Source: UMGS1696 sp964463375 (GTDB taxonomy: Bacteria; Bacillota; Clostridia; Oscillospirales; CAG-272). Taken from it: a DNA stretch of 36,321 nucleotides. This document shows positions 1 through 7,388 of the stretch, piece after piece (the first letter of the stretch is position 1; each line of letters opens with the position of its first letter). A program made the translations under genes and the position numbers. The stretch covers positions 1 to 36,321 of the forward strand of contig CAYXBQ010000027.1 in the NCBI GenBank assembly GCA_964463375.1, written 5' to 3'. The notes under the pieces were generated by a model. It was not told the DNA's origin. It saw nothing but the letters and a program-made list of their open reading frames with translations, and searched no databases.

Positions 1-2
1 AC

Positions 3-245
3 TTCCGTGATTAATACATCGCCCACATCGTGGAAAAGAAGTGTCCCGCCGGCGTGTGCAAGAAGCTGCTGTCCTACAGCATCGATCCCGACAAGTGTAA
101 GGGTTGTACCCTGTGCTCCAGAGTATGTCCCGCCGGTGCCATCAACGGTAAGGTCAAGGAACCTCACGTTATCGATACGACGAAGTGCGTAAAGTGCGGC
201 GCTTGTATGGAAAAGTGTAAGTTCGGCGCAATCTCTAAGAAATAA
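3..245 (+). CDS. C-terminal fragment of NADH-binding hydrogenase subunit (NuoF/HndC/HydB-like)
   Basis: The readable frame gives FRD, a TAA stop at 12-14, then YIAHIVEKKCPAG and a bacterial 2x[4Fe-4S] ferredoxin domain. The cluster motifs are CKGCTLCSRVCP and CVKCGACMEKC. This is the usual tail of NuoF-like flavoprotein subunits (HndC, HydB), which oxidise or reduce NAD(P)H through FMN and pass electrons to the hydrogenase subunit. The gene enters from outside the window and its last codon lies 15 bases before the hydrogenase start, so the two are probably co-transcribed. In family members the residues around the stop normally read FRDEY, so TAA replaces an expected GAA by one base change. 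This could be an edge or sequencing error, or a real nonsense mutation. The FMN and NADH domains cannot be seen here. Confidence 0.85.
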
Positions 246-260
246 GGAAGGATACACAGT

Positions 261-2006
261 ATGAACATGATTAACGTGAAGATCAATGGTGTGGAATATT
301 CCGTACCCGCCGGCAGCACCGTTCTGGAAGCCTGCAAGTACGCCAATATCGATATTCCCACCCTTTGCTACCTGAAGGACATCAACGAGATCGGTGCCTG
401 CCGTCTGTGCCTGGTGGAAGTGACCGGCGCAAGAGGCATGGTGGCTGCCTGTGTATATCCCGCCGCCGATGGCATGGAGATCCAGACCAACACCCCCAAG
501 GTACGTGCTGCCAGAAAGACCAACCTGGAGCTGGTGCTGTCTGCCCATGAAAAGAAGTGCCTGACCTGTATCCGTTCCACCACCTGCGAACTGCAGAAGC
601 TGGCTCAGGAATACAAGGTTGACGAGGATCGCTTCTGCTACACCGATAAGGCTGAAAAGAAGCCCCTGGACCTGTCCTCTCCCTCTATCATCCGGGACAA
701 CAACAAGTGCATCCTGTGCCGCCGCTGCGTAGCTGCTTGTACCAAGATGCAGGGCATCGGTGCGATCGGCGCTACCAACCGTGGCTATGACACCGAGATC
801 GCTCCTTCCTTCGAAAAGGCTCTGGCAGATACCTCTTGTATCAACTGCGGTCAGTGCATCGTGGCATGTCCCGTTGGCGCACTGTACGAAAAGGACGACA
901 CCCAGAAGATCCTGGACGCTATCCACGATCCTTCCAAGCACGTGGCGATCTGCTGCGCTCCCTCTGTACGTACCGCTATCGGCGAATGCTTCGGCTACGA
1001 ACCCGGTACCGATACCCAGGGTAAGATGGTTGCCGCACTGAAGGCACTGGGCTTCGACGGCGTATACGACATGAACTTCACCGCTGACCTGACCATCATG
1101 GAAGAAGCGCACGAGTTCATCAGCCGTGTACAGAACGGCGGCGTGCTGCCCATGATCACCTCTTGCTCTCCCGGATGGGTCAAGTACTGCGAACACTACT
1201 TCCCGGATATGATCGAAAACCTGTCCTCCTGCAAGTCTCCGCAGCAGATGTTCGGCGCTATGTATAAGTCCTACTTCGCTGAAAAGATGGGCATCGACCC
1301 CAAGGACATCGTATTCGTATCTGCTATCCCCTGCACCGCTAAGAAGTTCGAAGTGGGCAGAGACGGTCAGTCCAACGACGGTCTGGCAAATGTAGACATC
1401 GCTGTGACCACTCGTGAGCTGGGTCGTCTGATCGAACAGGCCGGTATCGACTTCAAGTCTCTGGATGACGCTGCCTTCGATACGCCCATCGACATCGGTT
1501 CCGGTGCCGGTGCCATCTTCGGTGCTACCGGTGGTGTTATGGAAGCTGCTCTGCGTACCGCTTCCGAAGTGCTGACCGGCAAGCCCCTGGAAAAGGTGGA
1601 CTTTGAAGAAGTTCGTGGTACCGAAGGTATCAAGTTCGCTTCCTACAAGATCGGCGATCTGACCGTGAAGGTGGCAGTTGCTTCCGGTACGGCCAACGCC
1701 AACAAGCTGCTGAAGGGCGTACAGGACGGTACCTACGACGTACAGTTCATCGAGATCATGGCATGTCCCGGCGGATGTGTCAACGGTGGTGGTCAGCCCA
1801 TCCAGCCTGCTGTAGTGCGGAACAACATCGACCTGCGTAAGGTTCGTGCCTCCGTTCTGTACAACGCCGATGCCAAGCTGCTGGAATACCGGAAGTCTCA
1901 CGAAAACCCGATCATCAAGAAGGTTTACGAAGAATTCCTGGGCGAACCCAACAGCCACAAGGCTCACGAGCTGCTGCACACCCACTACATTCCGAGAGGT
2001 CTGTAA
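261..2006 (+). CDS. hydA: [FeFe] hydrogenase catalytic subunit (HndD/HydA type)
   Basis: This 581-residue protein catalyses reversible H2 oxidation / proton reduction in the cytoplasm, probably with the upstream NuoF-like subunit as an NAD(P)-linked or electron-bifurcating complex. An N-terminal [2Fe-2S] ferredoxin domain (Cys near residues 36-64) is followed by a His-ligated cluster (HEKKCLTC then TTC) and two [4Fe-4S] motifs (CILCRRCVAAC, CINCGQCIVACP). The H-cluster domain has L1 TSCSPGW at 300-306, L2 PCTAKK at 357-362 and L3 MACPGGCVNGG near 500-510. All H-cluster cysteines are present and the length fits HndD. AAGGAAGGA lies 8 bases before the chosen ATG; an ATG two codons later is possible. 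Codons are strongly biased (CTG, GGT, GCT, TCC), as for a highly expressed gene. A terminator follows directly. A HydC/HndA subunit would lie outside the window. Confidence 0.97.
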   Translation: MNMINVKINGVEYSVPAGSTVLEACKYANIDIPTLCYLKDINEIGACRLCLVEVTGARGMVAACVYPAADGMEIQTNTPKVRAARKTNLELVLSAHEKKCLTCIRSTTCELQKLAQEYKVDEDRFCYTDKAEKKPLDLSSPSIIRDNNKCILCRRCVAACTKMQGIGAIGATNRGYDTEIAPSFEKALADTSCINCGQCIVACPVGALYEKDDTQKILDAIHDPSKHVAICCAPSVRTAIGECFGYEPGTDTQGKMVAALKALGFDGVYDMNFTADLTIMEEAHEFISRVQNGGVLPMITSCSPGWVKYCEHYFPDMIENLSSCKSPQQMFGAMYKSYFAEKMGIDPKDIVFVSAIPCTAKKFEVGRDGQSNDGLANVDIAVTTRELGRLIEQAGIDFKSLDDAAFDTPIDIGSGAGAIFGATGGVMEAALRTASEVLTGKPLEKVDFEEVRGTEGIKFASYKIGDLTVKVAVASGTANANKLLKGVQDGTYDVQFIEIMACPGGCVNGGGQPIQPAVVRNNIDLRKVRASVLYNADAKLLEYRKSHENPIIKKVYEEFLGEPNSHKAHELLHTHYIPRGL

Positions 2007-2044
2007 GATAAATGGATCCCTTATGGGGTCATGATATACAAAAA

Positions 2045-2071
2045 AGCTCCTACCAAGGTGGGGGCTTTTTT
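2045..2071 (+). terminator. Rho-independent terminator of the hydrogenase operon
   Basis: AGCTCCTACC (2045-2054) pairs with GGTGGGGGCT (2057-2066) through ten pairs, two of them G-U, around a tiny loop. A run of T to 2071 follows. It sits 39 bases after the hydrogenase stop. Confidence 0.88.
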
Positions 2072-2202
2072 GGTGGGAAAAGTATTTGTTGTAAGAATAA
2101 CGGAATTATTTGGTATAAGTAGCTAAGATTACAAAGCGAATTTATGCAATATACACATAATAATTACAGTTGTAGAGAAAAAACAAATCATATAAATACG
2201 CA

Positions 2203-2231
2203 TTGCAATTGCATGAAAAATATGGTATACT
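2203..2231 (+). promoter_or_regulatory. Sigma-A-type promoter with extended -10 for the Cys-rich gene
   Basis: TTGCAA (2203-2208) and TATACT (2226-2231) are 17 bases apart. TGG directly before the -10 box makes it an extended -10. It lies 19 bases before the leader mini-ORF. The same arrangement recurs before the next gene at 3067-3095. Confidence 0.75.
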
Positions 2232-2249
2232 AAATTCGGGAGGTGATAT

Positions 2250-2303
2250 ATGGAAAATGATAACAGACATCTATGTGAAGACATCTTGCTACGACGGTTA
2301 TAG
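2250..2303 (+). CDS. 17-codon leader mini-ORF (possible leader peptide)
   Basis: ATG at 2250 is preceded by a near-perfect ribosome binding site (GGGAGGTGAT, 2238-2247) and opens a 17-codon frame, MENDNRHLCEDILLRRL, ending in TAG. It lies between the promoter at 2203-2231 and the Cys-rich gene, which has its own ribosome binding site 34 bases further on. The strong translation signal is the only evidence that it is translated; I recognise no homologue. It contains one Cys and a Leu-Leu-Arg-Arg-Leu tail. It could be a regulatory leader peptide, an independent small protein, or the remnant of a longer gene. Confidence 0.45.
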   Translation: MENDNRHLCEDILLRRL

Positions 2304-2348
2304 TAAAGTAAACGCTACGGAAAAATATTGAAACATGGAGGAACGAAA

Positions 2349-3005
2349 ATGAAAAAACAATGGATCCTGTGGCTCGTACTGGTGCTGACGATCGTATCCT
2401 GCGGTGTGGTATATGCCGTAGAGATATTGCCTGATACGACTGAAGCAGAAGCGTATGCAGAGGCATTGGTGGCAGGGGATGTTTGTGCAGAACATCTTTT
2501 GCAGAACTGTGAGGAATGCGAGCGTGCAACGTATACAAGGGAATGCCCTATGTGTGGGACAGTGATGACGCGATGCTGTGACGAGGATGTGGCAGATAAA
2601 GAAATATACACAACGTGTAATGTGAAAACGCATCCTGATAATTGCGATAATATACAAACGTGGTGTTGGAATTATTATTTTTGTAAGAATTGTGGACACA
2701 ATACGAGAGGAACTGCACCAGATGATAAACATCTTGAATCTTATGATCACAATATGTGTAATTGTGATACAAAGTGCAAGGATAACACATATTGTCACCT
2801 GACAAGACTGTGCGTTCTCAAGGGAAATTGTAAAAAGGAACAAGGTTTGCCAACAGCAGAGGAATTGCAACAGATGAGAGCATCTGCGGAACAGGTACCC
2901 GATGGTACAGAGCACACCTACGAAGAAGCAGTGGTAGCAGGAGACTTTTGTGAAGTACACGGTATTTTCGGTTGTGATATTGCCATCGAAACGGATGATG
3001 AATAA
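2349..3005 (+). CDS. Secreted Cys-rich protein with a duplicated VAGDxCxxH motif, unknown function
   Basis: I do not recognise this 218-residue protein. An N-terminal hydrophobic signal peptide covers roughly residues 1-23 (cleavage near VVYA). The mature part has about 20 cysteines, many in CxxC pairs (CEEC, CPMC, CKNC), and several His, so metal binding or disulfide knotting is likely. A motif near the mature N-terminus (P28-D-x-T-E, then VAGD 41-44, C46, H49, C54) recurs at the C-terminus (P184-D-x-T-E, VAGD 196-199, C201, H204, C209) with identical VAGDxCxxHxxxxC spacing. ATG 2349 is chosen because GGAGG (2337-2341) sits 7 bases upstream; a TTG seven codons earlier overlaps that site. Codon use is AT-richer than in the hydrogenase gene. 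It has its own promoter and terminator, so it appears monocistronic apart from the leader mini-ORF. Confidence 0.8.
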   Translation: MKKQWILWLVLVLTIVSCGVVYAVEILPDTTEAEAYAEALVAGDVCAEHLLQNCEECERATYTRECPMCGTVMTRCCDEDVADKEIYTTCNVKTHPDNCDNIQTWCWNYYFCKNCGHNTRGTAPDDKHLESYDHNMCNCDTKCKDNTYCHLTRLCVLKGNCKKEQGLPTAEELQQMRASAEQVPDGTEHTYEEAVVAGDFCEVHGIFGCDIAIETDDE

Positions 3006-3014
3006 ATGATCCCG

Positions 3015-3056
3015 AAACGGATCTGTTTCTACATGTAGATGAACCAGATCCGTTTT
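3015..3056 (+). terminator. Hairpin terminator after the Cys-rich gene
   Basis: AAACGGATCTG (3015-3025) pairs with CAGATCCGTTT (3045-3055), with further pairing inside around a TCTACATGTAGA palindrome (3028-3039). Only a short T run follows. It ends 11 bases before the next -35 box. Confidence 0.7.
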
Positions 3057-3066
3057 GGATATTGTA

Positions 3067-3095
3067 TTGACTTTCCACGCAAGATATGGTATAGT
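3067..3095 (+). promoter_or_regulatory. Sigma-A-type promoter with extended -10 for the lipoprotein gene
   Basis: TTGACT (3067-3072) and TATAGT (3090-3095) have a 17-base spacer ending in TGG. It closely resembles the promoter at 2203-2231, including the shared TATGGTATA string. Confidence 0.8.
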
Positions 3096-3129
3096 ATATG
3101 TGAAGATACACCACATCCAGGAGGTCTCT

Positions 3130-3879
3130 ATGCAAAAATGTATTCATGCACTTGTATTGCTATCGCTTGTTCTGTGTGCCTGCTCCAAGGATACCATACC
3201 GGAGACGACACAAGTGGAACCCGATACGATGGGATCGAGTGAAATACAGGAAGGGGCAGAGCCTGTTTCCTATGGTGGTATAGTGGAGTGCCCGATCCAT
3301 TCTATCGATTATCATTCTTTCGATTCTGCATTCATCGAATATGTAGGAGAGGAAGCATTTTCTGCATGGATCGATGCCCAGACGGATACATTGGGTACCG
3401 GAGAGTGTCTCTTTGGATATGGTTTCCCGGATTTTCTGGAAGCATTCTCCATTTCGGAAGAAGTGTACAAGGAACTCTACGAGGATGCCTTTGCCTACTA
3501 TATGTATGACCATCCCGATGCGGAACTGATGTATCATGGCACAAAAGAGGAGATCGAAGCATGGTATCGCAAGGGAGAAGACAATGCGATCCGATTGGAA
3601 GAAAAGCAGTGTCTCATGGAATATGAACAGGCATTGGCAGAGCTGTCTTCTACGATCAGCACTGATACGATCAGCACTGATACAATCAGCGAAGAAATCG
3701 AACAGATCGTAGAAAAAATCAACAACGGAAAACAATACGTGCATATTGTTTTGGACGAAGGCAACGCTGTTTCTGTAATGCGGATTACAGACGTGTCAGA
3801 AGAAATCGAAATAGCCGTAGCGAATACAGAAGAAACAGAACCCCCGGATGTGGTTGTGGCGATAGAGGGAGAACCGTAA
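3130..3879 (+). CDS. Putative lipoprotein, acidic, unknown function
   Basis: This 249-residue protein begins with a signal peptide and a likely lipobox (VLCAC, lipidated Cys near residue 18), so it is probably anchored to the outer face of the membrane. ATG 3130 follows AGGAGGT (3119-3125). I recognise no family. The mature protein is strongly acidic, with an ECPIH motif (CxxH, also seen in the preceding protein), a Tyr-rich stretch (FAYYMYDH) and a central glutamate-rich, probably helical region. A 15-bp DNA repeat at 3652-3690 encodes a repeated ISTDT unit. The acidic tail is rich in Glu, Val and Ile. The gene is separated from its upstream neighbour by a terminator and its own promoter, and faces the minus-strand glycosidase genes. 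Confidence 0.75.
   Translation: MQKCIHALVLLSLVLCACSKDTIPETTQVEPDTMGSSEIQEGAEPVSYGGIVECPIHSIDYHSFDSAFIEYVGEEAFSAWIDAQTDTLGTGECLFGYGFPDFLEAFSISEEVYKELYEDAFAYYMYDHPDAELMYHGTKEEIEAWYRKGEDNAIRLEEKQCLMEYEQALAELSSTISTDTISTDTISEEIEQIVEKINNGKQYVHIVLDEGNAVSVMRITDVSEEIEIAVANTEETEPPDVVVAIEGEP
3652..3690 (+). repeat. 15-bp in-gene tandem repeat (2.6 copies)
   Basis: ACGATCAGCACTGAT occurs at 3652-3666 and 3667-3681, followed by a partial copy (one change) to 3690. The unit is a multiple of three, so copy-number changes would preserve the lipoprotein reading frame. Confidence 0.9.
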
Positions 3880-3891
3880 AAGGATAGAGTC

Positions 3892-3948
3892 AAAAAAGGA
3901 TCTGATACCTCCAAGCATTTGCTTGTAGAGTTTCCAGATCCTTTTCCT
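3892..3948. terminator. Bidirectional terminator between convergent genes
   Basis: AAAAGGATCTG (to 3904) pairs with CAGATCCTTTT (from 3935). An inner hairpin has CAAGC (3912-3916) against GCTTG (3921-3925). A-rich and T-rich flanks allow it to act for the plus-strand lipoprotein gene and the minus-strand run ending at 3977. Its GGATCTG/CAGATCC stem is shared with the terminator at 3015-3056. Confidence 0.8.
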
Positions 3949-3976
3949 TTATGTCGTTACGCCGTAGTTCATGCTG

Positions 3977-5641
3977 TTAAGCATTTACTACAGCGTTCTC
4001 GATCAGTGCATGCACTCTCGCTCTTGCGGTAGGCAGGTACGTATCCTCGTGGGGATAGCTTGCGAAGGTGATCGGCTCGATGCCTTCTTCCAGCGCCGCC
4101 AACACCGCTTCCTTGCCGCACAGTGCCTCTGCCAGCTTCAGCATACGGTTGTCCATCAGCGCCTCCGTGAATGCCTTCATGTGCAGAGAGGTGTATGGCT
4201 GCCCCTTCGGTCCGGGATATACCGCATAACCGTCCCCAGCCGGGAAGAAATACTGTCCGTCCGTGATGTAGAAGGGGTTGATCTCCTCAACAGAGAACTG
4301 GGAGTACCAGAAGTTGTAGCCCCACTGCAAGAATCCTTCAATACCGTACTTCCACATCTGCGCACCAATGATCCGGGTACGTGCCATGGGCATGGCAAGG
4401 AACCGGTTGGATACGTCTACGCACTGGCCGCAACAGTAGTAGGTCCACAGACCCTTGACGCCTGCTTCCAGGAAGGGCGTGATGTGGTTGGAGGCCGGGA
4501 TGGGATTGGTCAGGGCACCGGTCTTGTAGAACTCGAAGTTAGACAGGGCATCCATGATGGTGTAGCCTTCCAGCAGATCGGCGATGCTTGCCTTGGCTGC
4601 CTTGTAGGCCTCCAGATGATCCAGCGAGGGCTCGTCGGAAATGTGGAAGATGCACCGCTTGTCAGCCCCGGCCAGAGACTTCATCTTGGTCAGGAATGCA
4701 GACAGGAACGCACGGAGGAAGGCGGTGTATTCGGCAGAGAGGGAGTCGGTGTCCCAGCCAAATACCTTTTCTTCCACACCGTTCACCTTGGCGATGATCT
4801 TCGGCGCATGCCCGGCACCCCACTGGGTGAACAGATGGGACACTTCAAAATATTCTACGCCACAGCGGTTGCACAGCTCCACCCATCTTTCCAGCTTGTC
4901 AAAGCCGAACTTCCAGCCGCTTTCAGTCTTTTCTACATCGATGAGCTGTACCGTGGGTCGCTCGCCACCCACAGCGGTATCCAGCGGCGGGGTGAATACG
5001 GGGGTCAGGATCATGTTGATGCCGTTGTCCACAGCGGTGCGGATGTAGTTTTCGATGATGCTCCAATGCTTTTCGGAGAACACCGGCACTTCATAGTAGG
5101 ATGCCAGGCAGTCGCAGTGGAACCATTCCGTGACCTTCAGATCCTGCTTGGGCAGCGTGGCGGCGATGACCCGCAGGGTGACACGTGCTTCCACCATGGT
5201 CTGTCCCGCATTGGTGTTGAACCGGATGGTGATGGGATATTCGCCGGCGGCAGCGTGCTCCGGTACCTTTACGGTGACAAAGAGGGCTTGCAGCTCGTTG
5301 AATGCAGCAAAGACTCTGGCACCCTTTTCGATGGGGCACAGCAGGTCCGGGAACAGGCCGGGTTCCTTCCGCAGGTAGTTGTCGTCGTTGGCGTTGTGGT
5401 AGCAGGGCACCCGCACCGGTACCTGTTCCACGGTCTCGATGGTCATGGGCAGACCGCCGTCGTAGTCTAAGATCAGCTGACACTTGGGGTCGTGACCGGG
5501 ATCGTCGGTGATATAGGCCACCTCAAAATGGTATTCTTCCCCCCGCAGCACGGTGTCGCTGAGCAGGATCGGCTTCTCGTCGAAGGACTGATCCATAAAG
5601 CACTTTTCGCTGGCAGGGATCGCTTTGATTCGTACAGGCAT
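3977..5641 (-). CDS. GH123-like (DUF4091) glycoside hydrolase, paralogue 1
   Basis: This 554-residue protein belongs to the DUF4091/GH123-catalytic family. Characterised GH123 enzymes are beta-N-acetylgalactosaminidases with a substrate-assisted Asp-Glu pair; the motif HISDEP at 333-338 supplies that pair. An N-terminal beta-sandwich-like part (about 1-170) precedes the probable TIM-barrel. Aromatic motifs LWTYYCC and GFLQWGYNFWYS fit a sugar-binding cleft. ATG 5641 is chosen because AAGGAG lies 9 bases upstream; a longer frame to 5692 would overlap the preceding gene. No signal peptide is visible, so it probably works in the cytoplasm on imported oligosaccharides. It is the last gene of the minus-strand run and is closest in sequence to the gene at 5682-7370. 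The true substrate is unknown. Confidence 0.85.
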   Translation of the reverse strand: MPVRIKAIPASEKCFMDQSFDEKPILLSDTVLRGEEYHFEVAYITDDPGHDPKCQLILDYDGGLPMTIETVEQVPVRVPCYHNANDDNYLRKEPGLFPDLLCPIEKGARVFAAFNELQALFVTVKVPEHAAAGEYPITIRFNTNAGQTMVEARVTLRVIAATLPKQDLKVTEWFHCDCLASYYEVPVFSEKHWSIIENYIRTAVDNGINMILTPVFTPPLDTAVGGERPTVQLIDVEKTESGWKFGFDKLERWVELCNRCGVEYFEVSHLFTQWGAGHAPKIIAKVNGVEEKVFGWDTDSLSAEYTAFLRAFLSAFLTKMKSLAGADKRCIFHISDEPSLDHLEAYKAAKASIADLLEGYTIMDALSNFEFYKTGALTNPIPASNHITPFLEAGVKGLWTYYCCGQCVDVSNRFLAMPMARTRIIGAQMWKYGIEGFLQWGYNFWYSQFSVEEINPFYITDGQYFFPAGDGYAVYPGPKGQPYTSLHMKAFTEALMDNRMLKLAEALCGKEAVLAALEEGIEPITFASYPHEDTYLPTARARVHALIENAVVNA

Positions 5642-5681
5642 GATGTATAACTCCTTTTCAGGTTTTGTGTATGGTTGATTT

Positions 5682-7370
5682 TCACTGACCATCGCCCAGT
5701 GCCGCTTCGATCATTTGATGTACACGGCTGCGGACGGTGGGGATATAGCTGTCGTTATGGGGATAGACCGCGAAGGTGATGGGAGAGATGCCATCCTCTA
5801 CCGCTGCCAGCACTGCCTCTTTCCCACACAGGGACTCTGCCAGACGGAGCATCCGCAGATCGTGGAGGGCTTCGGTGACGGCCTTCATGTGCAGGGAATT
5901 GTAGGGCTGTCCGTGGGGACCGGGGTATACGCCATAGCAGTCACCCGCCGGTACATAGCGGTTGCCGTCGTTTACCAGATAGGGATTGATCACTTCCCGA
6001 GAGCCCAGCGCATACCAGGAGTTGTAGCCCCACTGCAAAAATCCGGTGAGCTCGAACTTCCACAGCTGTACGCCTAAGATCCGGGTGCGGCTGCCGGGCA
6101 TGGCCAAATACCGGTTGGACACGTCCACGTTCTGTCCACAGCAGTAGTAGGTCCACAGGTTCGGCACGTGGGCTTCTAAGAAGGGTTCGATGTGGTTGGA
6201 GGCCGGCACCGGCTGCTTCACCAGACCATGGGTATAGAAATCGAAGTTGGACAGGGCATCCATGGTGGGATAGTCCGCCAAAATATCGGACAGGGCATCG
6301 TAGGCCTTCTGGTACCGTTCCAGATGATCCAAAATGGGTTCGTCGGAAATGTGGAACAGACACCGCTTGTCGGCTCGACCCAGAGCCTTCATCTTGGTGA
6401 TGAACGAGGTCAGCATGGCACGCAGGAAGGTCAGGTATTCCTCCGACAGCCCCTCCGTGTCCCAGCCAAAGACCTTTTCCTCTTTCCCGTTGACACAAGC
6501 TACGATCTTGGGCGCATGGGCCAGTCCCCATTGGGAGAACAGGTGGCATACTTCAAAATATTCCACACCGCAGCGGTCGCACATGGCAACCCACCGCTCC
6601 AGCCTGTCCCAACCGAACTGCCAGCGAACGGTGCCATTCTCTTCGATCCGCTGGATGTCGGCTAACTGCAAGGTGGGCCGCTCGAAGCCTACGTCGGTGT
6701 CCAGGGGCAGGGTGACGATGGGGGTCAGAATGGTGTTGATCCCGTTTTCCACGGCAGTGCGGATCAGGTTTTCCAGATATTCCCAGTGCTTATCCGAGAA
6801 CACCTCCAGACCATATACGGAGGACACACAGTCGCAGTACAGCCAGTTGGTGTATTTCAGTTCTTGCCTCGGCAAAGTCGCCGGGATCACACGCAGGGTA
6901 AAGGTGGTGGAAAGCACGGTGTTGCCATGGGGGGCATCGGTGAAGCGCACGGTGATGGTGTGTTCCCCGGCCGGTGCATCGGTGGGGATCTTCACGGTCA
7001 CATACAGTGCCTTCAGCTCCCCATAGGGTACGAACACACGGGCACCCTTTTCGATGGGACACAGCAGGTCGGGGTACAGGCCGGGGGTCTTTTTTAGGTA
7101 GTTGTCGTCCTGGTTGGTGGGCGTATGGTAGCAGGGCACCCGCACCGGGATCTGCTCTACGGTCTCCATGGTGCAGGGCAGGTCGCTGTCCCAGTCCAGC
7201 CACAAAATGGTCTTCGGATCGTGACCGGGTTCGGTGGTGGTGTAGGCCAGCTGAAAATGGTATTCCTCCCCTCGCAGTGCCGTGTCATAGGACAGCGTAG
7301 GCTTGGCGGCAATGGACTGCTCCATGAAGCATTTTTCGGTGCTGGGGATGGGTTTTAGATATATGGGCAT
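5682..7370 (-). CDS. GH123-like (DUF4091) glycoside hydrolase, paralogue 2
   Basis: This 562-residue tandem paralogue has the same architecture as its downstream neighbour: MPIYLKPIPSTEKCFMEQ start, LRGEEYHFQLAY, and the catalytic-type HISDEP at 340-345. It also keeps LWTYYCCGQNVDVSNRYLAMPGS and GFLQWGYNSWYA. The start follows ACGGAGG about 8 bases upstream. It has no signal peptide. The stop lies 40 bases before the next start. Conservation of the Asp-Glu pair in all three copies argues that each is an active enzyme rather than a decaying duplicate. Divergence outside the core motifs may reflect different linkages or aglycones, but nothing in the sequence identifies the sugar. Confidence 0.85.
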   Translation of the reverse strand: MPIYLKPIPSTEKCFMEQSIAAKPTLSYDTALRGEEYHFQLAYTTTEPGHDPKTILWLDWDSDLPCTMETVEQIPVRVPCYHTPTNQDDNYLKKTPGLYPDLLCPIEKGARVFVPYGELKALYVTVKIPTDAPAGEHTITVRFTDAPHGNTVLSTTFTLRVIPATLPRQELKYTNWLYCDCVSSVYGLEVFSDKHWEYLENLIRTAVENGINTILTPIVTLPLDTDVGFERPTLQLADIQRIEENGTVRWQFGWDRLERWVAMCDRCGVEYFEVCHLFSQWGLAHAPKIVACVNGKEEKVFGWDTEGLSEEYLTFLRAMLTSFITKMKALGRADKRCLFHISDEPILDHLERYQKAYDALSDILADYPTMDALSNFDFYTHGLVKQPVPASNHIEPFLEAHVPNLWTYYCCGQNVDVSNRYLAMPGSRTRILGVQLWKFELTGFLQWGYNSWYALGSREVINPYLVNDGNRYVPAGDCYGVYPGPHGQPYNSLHMKAVTEALHDLRMLRLAESLCGKEAVLAAVEDGISPITFAVYPHNDSYIPTVRSRVHQMIEAALGDGQ

Positions 7371-7388
7371 GGGGTTTTCCTCCGTTTG

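Noticed and set aside
2298..3116. A 272-codon minus-strand open frame opposite the Cys-rich gene
   Set aside because: It lacks a ribosome binding site and resembles no protein. The plus strand has a promoter, ribosome binding site, signal peptide and terminator. Low stop density opposite Cys codons explains the frame.
3971..5470. A 499-codon plus-strand open frame opposite the first GH123-like gene
   Set aside because: Its translation is rich in His, Gln and Gly with no domain, as expected for the antisense of a GC-rich gene. The minus strand has clear family motifs.
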